Source: Trichostrongylus colubriformis (lineage: Eukaryota; Nematoda; Chromadorea; Rhabditida; Trichostrongylidae). Taken from it: 64,000 bases of DNA. A program made the position numbers and the translations under genes. The first letter of the stretch is position 1; the number at the start of each line of letters is the position of its first letter. Positions 20,900 to 32,179 of the stretch are shown one piece after another. The notes below the pieces were generated by a model. The model worked only from the letters and a program-made list of their open reading frames with translations, ran no database searches and was not told where the DNA came from. The DNA lies in NCBI GenBank assembly GCA_963978905.1, contig OZ022259.1, forward strand, positions 44,782,727 through 44,846,726, given 5' to 3'.

Positions 20900-23600
20900 G
20901 CGGTGAAGCACTAGAACCGTAACCATGTTTGAAGGACGCAACGCGTCCTCTGAAAATCTTGACACTAGTGCGGTCTTTTAAACGGTGAAAATTGGGAGTA
21001 TCCAGGGCCCGAGCTGTTGAGGCAAGTTACTGACGATAATCTTCTCAACCATAAATGTAGGAGGAGGGTGTCCATGCTCAAACTTCATTTAGGTGTGGAA
21101 AATGGTCCAGGTACTGACCAAACACTAATTTAGGCATCGGTACCACTCAACGCTGAAACTTTTTTCTTCACGTTCTGCTGACTTATAATTAGCGGCGAAA
21201 AAGGGTGTCATTGTTGCTTTGGGTCAAAGTCGCTTTGGGGAAAGAGTGCACCAGTCTACTTGACATACGGCGCTACTTCGGCCTAGGTTTTAGTAGGAAA
21301 CAGACAAGATGTTATTGTGAGGCACCACACATTTTTGCCCTGAATCATCTGATTCAGAATCATTTGAACTCTTTAGTGTATATTTTTACTGAGGCCTTCG
21401 TTAAGGGAAAAGGGTTCTCCTTCGATTAAGCATCAGGCAAGAAACATGGACAATAATAGTGTCAAACGCCGAGCACATGGGGTGTTCTCCCTCTTCCCTA
21501 CATTAGCACCGAAGTCTTCACTTGCGTCTACAGATTTATCGATAGGATGGAATGCGTGGAGAGAAGACAGAGCAAAAATGAATCCCTCCCCACTGCATAA
21601 GCAAACGGCACCCCGTAAGTGAAATTGGTTTGGATGCTAATGCAGCTGGGAGGGGATTTCTACTACACTCTGCATCCAGCGCAGTTCTGACTAGGCTTTT
21701 GTCTAAGCCTCAGTTGATGGTGAAACTCCCACCTCATCTCCCCCTCCCAAATAAGGCTTAGGTGAAAATACACACTTTAGTTTGCAAAGTGGTGACCATA
21801 AGAGAAGGAAGGCGTAAAAGAGTGCCCCAGCTACATTAGCCTCACGATTTGTACCAAAGACGCATAAAAATTCTAGCAACCGGATTCATAGGTTCTCTTT
21901 TCCAACTATAGGATGTACTGACTAAACAAACTGCTTGACTATTCCAATCATTTAAATTAAATTTTTGAGCTTTTATTTTGCCTTACGAAAGCATCTTTCG
22001 CCAATCTTGGCCAACACCTATCCATTAAATACGGAAAACCAGAATATCGCCAGCAAATAGTGCCTCAAAGCTTCGGGTCTTCGATAATCTCAACGTTTAC
22101 CATGTTCAAATGACCGCTCTGATGTCAATATCCTTGAAGGGCACGTTGCATCCTTCAAACAAAGTTAGCAAACCACAGGACTTCCAAATCCGTCTTGTAA
22201 CCATTATTTTCACGCAATAATCGCTACGTTCAGCTATCTCGCGAGCAATGGTCGTAAAATGGGACGCGAAATCCTGAGGTACGAGTGTATTCCCACTTCA
22301 GTCTCTCTATGTCTGTTACCAGCACGAAATTGTTGAGGGCAATGGACCCAGTGGGCGTGCGGAAACAATTTAAGGCTACTTATGAAATATTCATTCCAAT
22401 TCACCGAAAATCGATCTCCTCATTCTTCAAAAGCTAGAGCTAGCGCTGAGAAGGTTCCGAGACTGCTACTACTTATGCTGAAAACGATGTCATTTTTAAA
22501 TAAGTGAGAATATGCAGGAGAACATGTAACACGTAAAAATGGAAGTAAAATTTTCGAGTACGTGGGCCTTCTACCGAAATTTATCATTTCTTTTGTTCGG
22601 CCAACGTATTGCCGCATTACACCTTGAGAGGTTGTTTCGCGAAAAGTCAACATGAGTTGTGGTCCAAAAGCATTTTCTACGATCACCTTGAATGCGTTGA
22701 AGAGCTGAATTATGAAATTAGAGGTGCTAATGAGTACACCAAGAAAGAAAAACCGAGAAGCTCCCGAAAAAGGCAAAAATGAGGCCTCCTGACATCTGGC
22801 GTTGTACGAGATTACTGCGTGAAAACGAGCCTATGAATCAGTTCCCGTTGAATGGTGTCATGGGAAACCTTGAGATATTACCTTTTTCCCCATGTTACCG
22901 TTTCACTAACTACTGGAATTTCTTCTTTGTCTCATCGCATAATCACAGGCCCATGTAAACGCCACATTGGAAAAACTCGTCCTGCCGCGTGGTGCTGCAG
23001 TTGATGGGCGGGGTCGCAGCTGCTAGCCGCGGGTTCACCGCTCTCAGGATGCCCCGTGGCGCCGCTCATAGGGTACAGCCTCGACATCTATACGTGGGAC
23101 TATCGGTTTGCGGCAGGTACAGCTGTGCGATTATCGTGGAAAGTGCCTTAGAATGTGAAAGTTCCGGAACCATTTAACACTTGTCCGCTTTTAACTTCAA
23201 GCGTTATAGATCAGAATTATGAAATCGCGAATAATGAAATCAAGAGGACCCATGAACAAGAAGGACTTGCGCTGTTTTGTAGCTTCGCGTAGAATTACGG
23301 CGAGTAGCAAGAATCTACTTGGGTTTTCCGTCATATCATGTTCGTGACCCCCTGTTTTTTCCCCTGTTGACATTGTCTTCACTATGGGAATTTTCGCTGT
23401 TTCATGCATTCACCACAAGCTTCTTATGCAACGCTATTGCCATTCTCACTAGCAGTTGCGCGGAGGAGTGTCTGCATCAACTCTGTAATGCCGCAATGGA
23501 CTTGATATCATAGGCTTTGCTCGCCCTAGTAACTTACCACCGCAATACAACCTGTACTAATGTTAAGCAACGTTTTTTTTACAGTTTTTTTTCGTTTTTT
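20900..23600. other. No confident gene
   Basis: Mostly short frames. A minus-strand frame of 118 codons (22420-22776) begins with a hydrophobic stretch (FFFLGVLIST, FIIQLFNAFKVI) that could be a membrane-protein exon. I saw no splice signals that settle it. The 21700-21790 segment shares AAGGCTTAGG words with the MITE at 4476-5013. Confidence 0.3.
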
Positions 23601-23610
23601 TTTGTAGGGT

Positions 23611-24159
23611 CGACCTCGCTGGCTGAATCGCAAATGGGTGTAGGCCATCTTGAAAAAAAACTGTTAAAAAAACATTTGTAAAAAAACGCAAGAAGCGTTT
23701 TTTTACAAATGGAACCTGTGACACTATACACCTTCTTGAAGTTCCTGTGAACAAATAAAATAAGTAATCAAGTAATGGTAGAATCCCGATATAGCGCAGA
23801 TCATTTTACAATCCCAAAAATGTGGCTCAATCCGGTTGCTGCAAAAGTACACTGAAACGGCTCGCTGATTATAGGAGGGCTAGAGCAGTATAAGCGCTTT
23901 CATCGTTATCCTGCTGAAGCAGGTGGTGTGAAGACGATTTCGTGCACGCCGCCTGCAGGGCACTCCGGGAGTCGAGGATTCCTCGACAGGGAGTCGCACT
24001 TGACCGGCCAAGAGGGGGGGGGGTCGCATCTGTAGCTAGGATAATTTCATGGAAATTTCCTCTAGCCCATCGTACAGTCGATATCTGCCCCTCATACACG
24101 AAAAGAGCCACCGCGACCTCGCTGGCTGAATCGCAAATGGGTGTAGGCCATCTTGAAAA
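23611..24159 (+). repeat. 46-bp exact direct repeat, 503 bp apart
   Basis: The block starting CGACCTCGCTGGCTGAATCG occurs at 23611-23656 and at 24114-24159 without a mismatch. The first copy sits between T-rich and A-rich tracts that can pair, near 23570-23705. The second is followed by GTGGCCGCC. This suggests a recent local duplication or shared mobile sequence. Confidence 0.7.
23950..24060 (+). repeat. G-run repeat family L, copy
   Basis: A small palindrome GTCGAGGATTCCTCGAC precedes GGGGGGGGGGTCGCATC, followed by GGAAATTTCC. Confidence 0.45.
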
Positions 24160-24642
24160 GGTGGCCGCCATCATTTATGGGTGCGTTACGCGTTTAGCAC
24201 TCACCATCGCACTGCCATGATGACGCACACCTCATCGTTATGGAAGTTCCTATATACTAGCGGATAGAACCAAGATACTCACATTACCGTAAACTATACC
24301 TTTATGTTAATGCATTGCTACCATAGAGTTCATTGATGCATGCAAGAACGACATGTCCGTATCCATCTAAGAGAAAAAAAACACTATCATTTTAGGCTAT
24401 ACCAGTCATACTATCAGCGGAGTCTAACGAAGACAAGCAATCCAGCAAAGTCTGCTTGTTGTTCACGTTGTTGAATTGTTATAATTTTGTTGCAGTGGTG
24501 CATGTAAATGGTTAAATGCACATTGTTTAAATAAAAGTTAAAGCCTCATGAAATGTCTCTATCAATATTATCATCATCACGAAAAGCACCAGAAGAAAAG
24601 ATCATTGCTTTCGCTGTTTCATGATCTTCTTTTGATAGTCGT

Positions 24643-25203
24643 ATGACGTGTACATCTGGTCTGCTATTGAGCTTATGCGAGTGCTGGAAAGAAGCTCCAC
24701 AAGATCATGTGCAGCACCTGAAATCCTGGGCTTCAATTGTCATTGAAGAGGCATGTAGTGGAAAAGAGATACCTGAAATAACTCTCTTCCACATGCTTCA
24801 CATGAAGCTGTCGGAACTTCGAACGTTGATGGCATGTGGGCCGAAAGTCCTAGATCAGGAGTGGATTAAGCCACTGCTTAGCCAGAGTTTTGGACGTAAC
24901 AGTAAGTACACTAGGTCCATCGCGTTAAACTCTGCAATAGATCTCTGATATGGAGATAAGAACTAACAGTTTTAAGGTAAACTATATGAAGCGCCAAATG
25001 TTGGTAAAGCTGACGTCATCAGGCTATCCAAGGTTTTAGTTCCTAAGCTGCTCCTTTCACCTCTTGTGAGCGTATTGGCTGTTGAAAAACTGCGTTCGGG
25101 ATCGGCATTGCTGGCGGGGATGACAAGAACAGACTTGATGGACCACATACAAGGAAATCACTTCTCAAATTTATTAATAGTGGATATTATTTTACCTGAA
25201 TAA
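24643..25203 (+). CDS. Unidentified gene, last two exons
   Basis: Exon 1 (24643 or earlier, to 24901) encodes ECWKEAPQDHVQHLKSWASI, then EITLFHMLHMKLSELRTL and DQEWIKPLLSQSFGRN. It ends at A/GTAAGTAC. Exon 2 (24977-25203) encodes LYEAPNVGKADVIRLSKV, LLLSPLVSVLAVEKLRSGSA and DHIQGNHFSNLL, and ends at TAA 25201. The 75-bp intron joins them in frame: one base left over from exon 1 plus two from exon 2 make a Ser codon. The acceptor is TTTTAAG. The alternative ACAG site six bases upstream would put a stop in frame. A pyrimidine-rich stretch ending GATAG at 24638 may be an upstream acceptor, so earlier exons are likely. The protein looks helical; I do not recognise the family. Confidence 0.65.
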
Positions 25204-25839
25204 CCACGTGAGGAATCCTTAATGCGTATCCGTTGTCGAGTAGTGTTTTATAAGAACGAATGCCTTGTCTCTACGAAGGTCACACATGCATGCTTTCTTC
25301 TGTCACACACGGCTGAACAGTAATGGGAGGCGCTTCTATCACCTGTAAATGAGCTCTGAGATTTTCACCACTGCAATAGCTCCTTTCGTCTAGAGAAGGA
25401 CCCGTAAGGGCCCAATAAGAATTGCAGTAAGATATAGTATCGAATTCATAAGTACAGGGACAATGCAACGCGCTACCAGCACATTCACATCGACAAAAAA
25501 AAAGTGAAAAGAGGAGAGGAGGACTGCAGCTGCTCTGTTCACGGGGAAGTGCACTGATGTATTCATTGTTCACTAGAACATTGAGTATTCAATGGGCGTT
25601 CACTGATCACTCGCACCGTGGAACATCCTTTCAATGTTATCTGCAACTTGTAGCAGGAGACCAGTGCATGGCGGATCCCTAAAGCGGAAGCCACGAATGA
25701 TGTCCTATCTGATAGCCGCACGAGATCATCTTCACATCTACTGCGAAAGTAGGAGGCATGGCGCATACCCAGAGCAAGGACGGAAAACGCTAAGGTGTTG
25801 GTTTTAGTGCACTGCTACCATGAAAATTGTTCAAAAAGT

Positions 25840-26240
25840 ATGGGGCTGCTTTTGAGGAGGTTTTGAACGCTCTCTGTGTGACGCTGTCACGCTCTTCATG
25901 GCAAAAAAATTTTCCCCGACATTTCCTCGACTCACATTGCTCAAGATCTAAGGAACGTACAAAAGAGTTTGAGATCGCGTTGGAAAGAACAAAGTCTCTA
26001 GTTTCAGAAAAACAACTGCGGTTGCAAAACATTCAGCACGAAAAAAGTTATAACTGTTAGCGTCAAAAAACCCGCATGCAATTTTCATTTTCCTTGACTA
26101 ACCCTCGACTCGCATTCCTCTCTCATTTCTGAACATATGAAGCAACTAAAATAGTCATTAGAAAGAGCAAACCTAGTCCTTTCAAAAAAACAACTGAGGT
26201 TCCAAATGATAAGACATGAGGGAAGTTATGATCGTTCAAA
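25840..26240 (+). repeat. Diverged tandem duplication related to 19700-20380
   Basis: Two units of roughly 180-200 bp share CCTCGACTC[AG]CATT, then AGAAAGA[AG]CAAA, TTCA[AG]AAAAACAACTG and AAGTTATRA words. The GCGCTCCAT word that follows near 26283 also follows the related repeat near 20546. Confidence 0.5.
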
Positions 26241-26470
26241 CAAGGTTTACTTTCGCGATTTTCAGCCATTTTTGCCGATTAGCGCGCTCCATTCGCACGC
26301 CGCGACGCGACCGCAGCCGTGCTCTGTGTTTCATGTTACCGCAATTTTCACGTTCTTGATTCTCTAGTTGGTATACTCCTTGTGGTTTTTTTATTTGGAA
26401 CCAGTTTTTCATATTGGTTACGTGATGTCTTGTGTTTGTATATTTTTATGCTCATTACATGTCCTTTTTT

Positions 26471-27230
26471 CAGGTTTGGATTGCCGTCGAAATCCGAACG
26501 CCGCCCCCCGAGGTATGTTGCTTTTTTTCAGATTTTGCTATGTATATTGACAGTTTTTCATAGCTAGTCGTATTGCTTATGTGAAGTTTCATGTTAGCGT
26601 GTTTCTATGTTTCTTTTATGTGCTTTTTTTTTTCAGGATCGCCGCTCGTACGTGGATTGAATTGAAAACTGTTTGGAAAGAAGGGTTTGTTGTTTTTTTT
26701 TTAGATTTTGTGATGTATATTATCTGCTTTTCATTTGATTTTGGTTTTTCGCTTTGTTTACTTGCTGTTTTATATTTGAATGTTTCTTTTAATGTTTCCC
26801 TTATGTGCTTTCTGTTGAGGATCGTCGCTCGCACGTGGATTGAACTGGAAATTGTTTGTGAAGAAAGGTCTTTTTGTTTTTATTTCAGAATTTGTGATGT
26901 ATCACCTACTTTTCTGAGTTTTTCGTTTTGTTTATGTGCTGTAAGCTGTGTTGTTTTTGAGTATTGTTTAAGTTTTCTTTATGTGCTTTTCTCAGGAGTG
27001 TCGCTTTCGTACGTCGAGTGTGGCTGAAAACTGATCGGAGAAGAGGTTTGTTGATTTCCTTCCAGATTTTGTGATGATCATTACCTGCTTTTTATTTAAA
27101 TCTGGTTTCTCGTTTCGTTATTCTCAGTGAAGCTCAGTAGTATAAATGTATGTGTGTTTTTTTCAGGAGCGACGCATCCGCACGTCGAGTGAAGCGGAAA
27201 AGCTGTTCGGAAAAGAAGCCACAACGTATC
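26471..27230 (+). repeat. Tandem array of about 175-bp units, each with splice-acceptor-like motifs
   Basis: Five diverged units have a T-rich tract ending in CAG or GAG at 26473, 26636, 26819, 26995 and 27166. Each is followed by a GC-richer block of 45-60 bp (GATCGCCGCTCGTACGTGGA in unit 2, GAGCGACGCATCCGCACGTC in unit 5). In units 1 to 4 a second T-rich tract ends AG before a word like ATTTTGTGATGTA. One frame (26581-27027) reads ARTWIEL twice, once per unit, simply because of the repetition. It could be a diverged minisatellite or repeated small exons. Confidence 0.65.
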
Positions 27231-27427
27231 ACACATATCGATTAAAATGTGTTTTTTGTTGAATGACTTCGTTTTAATGACTATCGGCTGGTTTCGATGA
27301 CCAGACATGAAGAATGAAAAAATAAAAAAATTTGGAAAGATTTATTTGCAGTGGGGTCAGTGCAAATGCACAAAAACAGCGATGCGACACCTAGCAAAGA
27401 GACTATAGAACCTTACGGAGCTGTAGA

Positions 27428-27510
27428 TTATAAAAGGGGGGGGGTCGCATTTGAGGACCCGAAGAGGGGGGGGGTCGCATTGAAGCGGCCATTTTCCTCG
27501 ACACCTGGGA
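27428..27510 (+). repeat. G-run repeat family L, double copy
   Basis: GGGGGGGGGGTCGCATTTGA and GGGGGGGGGTCGCATTGAAG occur 35 bp apart, followed by TTTTCCTCGACACC. Confidence 0.5.
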
Positions 27511-27599
27511 GTGCCCTGGCCGCCTGTCTCCATTGCCTTCAAATTTATTTCTGCTTGCGCGTTAAATATGGGCGTCTTGTTACCAGTGCGCGTTAAATA

Positions 27600-28540
27600 A
27601 TGGCGTCTTGTTACCAGAGATTCCTGTGTGGCACCCTCTTTGCAACTTAGTGAGCAAATAAGGGGTTATAGTGGTTGGTTCACTCTGCATTGCATCGTGT
27701 TGTGTTACCACTACACTAGATAACTTTCACATCACACTGCGGGTAATTTGTGCATTATAATATGAGTTCTGTGCTAGATATAAAGATTCGACCGGAGTAT
27801 TGGTTATCGCACATATGACATTTTTGTTGTAAGATTTCATATATAAAATCATAAACAAGGCGTCCTTAATGCTATACATTTACTGAAACCTGTGCAGCAA
27901 TTCTGAGACCAATTTCCGAGTGTAAACGTACTTCTCTATGTAGCGATAAGCATTCAAGCACTGACGTGAGTTGAGTAAGCGATTTTGGGCGAACGACAGC
28001 ATTTGAAAAAAAATTTATCCACTCCTTTCTGAACCACTAACTACTATGAGAGTGTGCAGTTATTTCTCATCACTTGCAAGTAAGCATTTTTCATGAGATT
28101 CTGAAGCACAAAGATTATTGATACGTGTTTTCAAAATGTCGATCTGCCATAAAATGACGCCGTTACATTCCTGTATACTGCCAACATTATTGTCGGTCAT
28201 CCATGTGAACATGCAGTCGACTGCCCTTTTGGGTAATTTCTCCTCCGGTCTGAGTGCATCTTATAATCGTATTTGTTACGATCATATTATATTGCTGTAG
28301 TTGTTACTTCACAGTGGAACACTAATTAAACAATGTCATATCATGAGGTGCAACCTGCTTTATTGCATACTGTTATGTTATTGTAGTACTGCTGCATCGC
28401 TACATGTTACATGCTACATGTTATTGTAGTACTGCAAGTGTATTTTGCCTCATGTGTTTACCACTTGAGGTGTTCTGTTTTGTTGTTTGTTAGTAAAGAT
28501 TTTACTACTGGCTCTTATCCGCGGTGGACGTTCCATAAGA
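27600..28540. other. No supported gene
   Basis: AT-rich. A CGCGTTAAATA word is repeated near 27557 and 27590, and ACATGTTA/ACATGCTACATGTTA words cluster at 28400-28425. Confidence 0.3.
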
Positions 28541-28559
28541 TGGATGGACATGGCTAGCC

Positions 28560-28820
28560 GCGATCGATACCGAGCAACCGAGGATTGTTGATGGCGTCAC
28601 AGTTTGACGGGAAGATCAATTAATGGCAGAAGAGTCGCCTCCCAATTCCGGTCCAGCCGCCTTCGACGGCTATATAAGGCTTGCTCAGAGCCAGAAAGCA
28701 TTCATTATCATTGTGATTGCTTGGTGGATTGTAGACTGTGGCTTCTGTTCTCAGCGGTAGCTGTCGAAGAGGTAGTCTATCGTTACTATAAATGTAAATA
28801 AATGTGGTAGAGGTAGACGA
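28560..28820 (+). promoter_or_regulatory. TATA box and poly(A) signal pair, possible solo LTR
   Basis: TATATAAGGC (28671-28680) follows a GC-rich stretch, and AATAAA lies 117 bp further on at 28797-28802. No coding frame lies between. This spacing is typical of an LTR, where transcription starts and ends within one short unit. I could not find matching TG...CA ends or a target duplication, so an ordinary promoter is also possible. Confidence 0.3.
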
Positions 28821-30290
28821 ATCAAAAGCGCTCAAATAATGAGTGCGATAGTACCGAAAGGCCTTCGGATCGCGCTAGGCACCGTGGTGCAAGGGGAGGA
28901 TCATGAATTCAGTAATGATAGCCATTATTAGTACAGTAACAATTTTCTAGAGCCATTTTCTTGAGTATGTTCATATGAAAGTGCGTGCGTGACCAGAAGT
29001 GGGCAGCAACCCATGCCACTGGTTTATCCTTCCCACCAAGCCGTTTCGTCATCAAAGGTCGCTTGGTATGGATCGTGCCCGAAATCCATCCGTTTAATCA
29101 GATACGTAAAAGTCAAAAGTAATAAACAAAACAAAAAAGAACATAAATAGAGCAGCACAGCAGAATACGTCACATAACATGGTACCAAGACATGATATAT
29201 GCCTTATCCTCTTTACATGTTACCAGAAGCTCGTTATGTTGTGCTTGTTTGTTCCCTGTTCTTTGCGGAATTCGCAAAATGACGAAGGCGACCCGATGAG
29301 GCGGCGAGATATTGGTTAAAAACCCAGCGAAAACGATCAGTTTTGCTGATATAATGGTTCTGCAAGTAACGAAAATGAACTCAGTCAGCTAGCAGATTCG
29401 ACGACTGATTCACAATAAAACGAATGCCGATCATATCAAGCCGAGCCTTAGAAGCACGAGAAGGCGACAACGACTAAAGATTAAACGGGAAACCACATTT
29501 TCGATAAAAAAGGAATATGTGTGGCAAGCCCACCTTGAAAAGCACGTCTTTGAGTGTTTATCGTGATTTCTGCGCGCTTCCCGTCAAGCTGCTGTGTTTT
29601 ACTAGCCGAGTCGCGTGAGCGCAGCGCCCGCAGCTAGCTAGCGTCTGCATCAAACTCCCAGCGCACAGTGATGCAGTGGGGGAAAGAGGAAGGAGCAAAG
29701 AGGGGATAATATTTCTTCCGCACTGAGCATTGCATCCAGTTTGTATTGCCCTTTGTTGACAGAAACAACATCTTTGTTGCTGGAACACCATCCTACAACC
29801 AAGTCGTTTGCTAACTCCGGTCCTCCGTATCGCAAATTCTGATTCTTCACGTGACTGTGAGGTTAATAGAAAAATGCTGAACTCTCATTCTCACGTGATC
29901 TGCCCATTTGCCTCATAGAACCTCACCTGGCGCCGGTTTTTAGCACGACCGGGCTATTTAACCTCGGCAGCTTTTATTGCACGTAGAGAGAAAAGCTACC
30001 CTTAAATATGTCGTCAAGAAGTGCCAAAAAATCAACCCAAATATCCTGTCCTTTCGCAAGACATCGTGTCGATAGAGCCCGACAAAAGATCATAAGCAAA
30101 GTTGAGCTCACAATGGATTCAACCACCAGAATATGGCACTGCAACACTTACCATTTGCTGGTACATTGAAGAAGCTTCGTGGTAACCTACAACACAAAAA
30201 TCTTGAGACCCTATACATTCGTCTGCCACAATAAACTGCAATAATGCATAAATGACAACAGACATTCCCTCACTGATCGCACTCATTTCT
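28821..30290. other. No supported gene
   Basis: Short frames on both strands and no recognised repeat. Nothing was found that links into exons. Confidence 0.3.
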
Positions 30291-30299
30291 GTAGTTCAG

Positions 30300-30802
30300 T
30301 CTCGGACTTTCATCTCGAATCTAGTGTTCCCCTCGCTTACGGAATCCATGAAAATCAGCACGGCAGTATTGCACAAAACCCTTCCAAACACCTGCTTCGG
30401 CGATACCCATTGCCAAGGTCCCGTAAGTGAGCAAAGATGTCAAAAGGAATAATATACAATCCGCTCCCATGTGCTCATGCAAAGCAATAGATAAAAATTG
30501 ACACACAATTTTATTACTTAGTCTGTCCTCAATAAATTGATTTGCAATCATCAAACCTTCAGCATTAAGTGACAAAACCAAGTAAGTTCCAACACTTCAA
30601 CAATCCTGTCCAGATGTTTGGACGAAATATGAGCGGAGTGCTAGGTTTGGCGACGATATTCATAGCTGCGAATTTCGGTCTGAAGCTCGTTGAGGTTATA
30701 AAGACGACGGGGAGAAGGCGACCATACACCACAGCTGCATGGAATCGTTTTCACATTTTGACATATACAAGTGTTTGGGGTGACCAACATCTATCTCCGT
30801 GA
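30300..30802 (+). CDS. Candidate two-exon gene end, unidentified
   Basis: Exon 1 (30300-30422) follows a TAGTTCAG acceptor and ends at CCC/GTAAGTGAG. It is exactly 41 codons, phase 0 at both ends, reading FISNLVFPSLTES. Exon 2 (30614-30802) follows CCTGTCCAG and starts in phase 0: MFGRNMSGVLGLATIFIAAN, then LKLVEVIKTTGRRR, ending at TGA 30800. The hydrophobic stretch could be a membrane segment. However, a second plus frame and a minus frame of exon 1 are also open, so frame choice is uncertain, and no family is recognised. Confidence 0.3.
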
Positions 30803-31463
30803 GAGCAGTACTCGCAGGTCACAGAGATGAACGTAATCGCTTCCGACTGCTTTGTTGTGCTCGATCGACTAGCTCCCATCCATTTCCAAGTCTTCTTCCA
30901 ATTTGTATTTTGCTTGCAAAAGAGCTCACGCAGAGTAGTTATATACCTTGATGAATGCGCGATGTATTTCGACGCAAACTCAGCGAGGCCCTAAGAAGGG
31001 CACTTCGAGGAAAGCCTCTTTGGAAAGTACTGCCGAGTATATAAGATATGGCAACTATATGAATAGGAAATCCAGAGGAGTTCCTAGGGCCGTCTTCCAG
31101 TTGATCCCAACGCATCGCCAAGAATTGCGAGTGAGAGCGAGTGAATTGCGCTGAAGTCGCTCGGGTACTACGACAGTGCTGAATCGAAAACGTACATACA
31201 TCCGATCAGTTACTCAAAAGCAATGAAATCAATAGCAAAATACCTGCAGACTCAACTCAAATCAAATAAATTGGATGAATTTCAATCATTTATTGGTTAC
31301 ATTTATAAATCGCATGAAGGGAAACAAAACAAGTGAAACAAAACAAATGCACACAAGAAACCAAAAGTTTATTCACATAAACAATTCTGTTAATCAGAAA
31401 TCATGCACAGTTCATACACGAAATGATATGTATACGCACTGATTAGAACTTTGCAGAGTACAG

Positions 31464-31812
31464 TCATTCTCGACACCTTTCTCGATGAAGAGCCTCGAGG
31501 TACTGGAAAAAAGATCTTGAAGAGCCGCGGTTCCAGAAGGATCAGATGCATAGAAGAAATGATATCACCTCAAGTCTTCCACTGAACAGTATCTGCACCT
31601 CATCGTCCTCCTCTTCGATTTTAACCTGAAACGTCTAACATCAGAAGAGTTACGCGTTGATGATGTTACATAGTTTCATTTCGTGCGTTGTGCTGATCAA
31701 GAGTTTGTCGAGCGTCTTACCGTCATGTACCCACATGTAAGAGGTGATACAGGAGCAACATCCATCATTAATTCAAAAAAAGCGCGATGCCCCTGGAGCT
31801 CGCGCACAGATT
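31464..31812 (-). CDS. Unidentified gene, last three exons
   Basis: Three exons agree in phase. The first (31812-31721) encodes SVRELQGHRAFFELMMDV then PVSPLTCGYMT and ends at ACG/GTAAGA. The second (31625-31569, 57 nt) follows CGTTTCAG and encodes VKIEEEDDEVQILFSGRLE, ending GAG/GTGATA. The last (31502-31464) follows TTTTTTCCAG and encodes YLEALHRERCRE then TGA. The introns are 95 and 66 bp. The first listed exon starts with two bases after CTTAAG; an in-frame TAA just upstream means it cannot extend, so at least one earlier exon or a different acceptor is needed. A TTTATT (AATAAA on the minus strand) at 31368 could serve polyadenylation. The acidic run is notable. I do not recognise the family. 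Confidence 0.65.
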
Positions 31813-32088
31813 CTTAAGAAACGCCAAATGGAGCGGTTTTTTGCATAATATGAGAGTACATACATGAAACGTAACTATCCTCCATTTTCCCTAAGAGCGT
31901 AGGGAAATTTCTGGAACGGCAACTCTAACCACTCACTGTATCGCGCACTAATAGCCTATGTACTGATTTAGAGATGGTCTTCAATTTCGCGTGGGAAAGG
32001 AAGCAAATAGGAAGAAACAAAGTTTTGCCATTGGCATGGACTGAAAGTACATAGGAATTTCACAGGCGATACCCAAGATGGTGATTCT

Positions 32089-32179
32089 GTTGCGACCGGA
32101 ACGTGTGATGGATAGAGCGATGGACCCTCATTCGAGCGGTAGGTAAGGGGCTTGTGGTTCGGATCTCGACAGAAGCAAC
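32089..32179 (+). other. tRNA-like segment with paired ends
   Basis: GTTGC and GCAAC ends can pair. An A-box-like TGTGATGGATAGAGC and a B-box-like GTGGTTCGGATCTC lie between them, with extra bases in the anticodon region. It resembles the tRNA-like segment at 45023-45098 (AGTTCGGATCC). It is a decayed or SINE-derived sequence at best. Confidence 0.25.

Noticed and set aside
22420..22776. Hydrophobic minus-strand frame, possible chemoreceptor fragment
   Set aside because: No family motif and no splice pair could be seen.
26581..27027. 148-codon hydrophobic open frame
   Set aside because: It runs through the tandem array; the repeated ARTWIEL peptide and Phe-rich stretches come from the 175-bp repeat and its T tracts.
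31862..32030. Possible upstream exon of the 31464-31812 gene (ending RDT/GTGAGT)
   Set aside because: Its phase (0) conflicts with the two-base start of the next exon.
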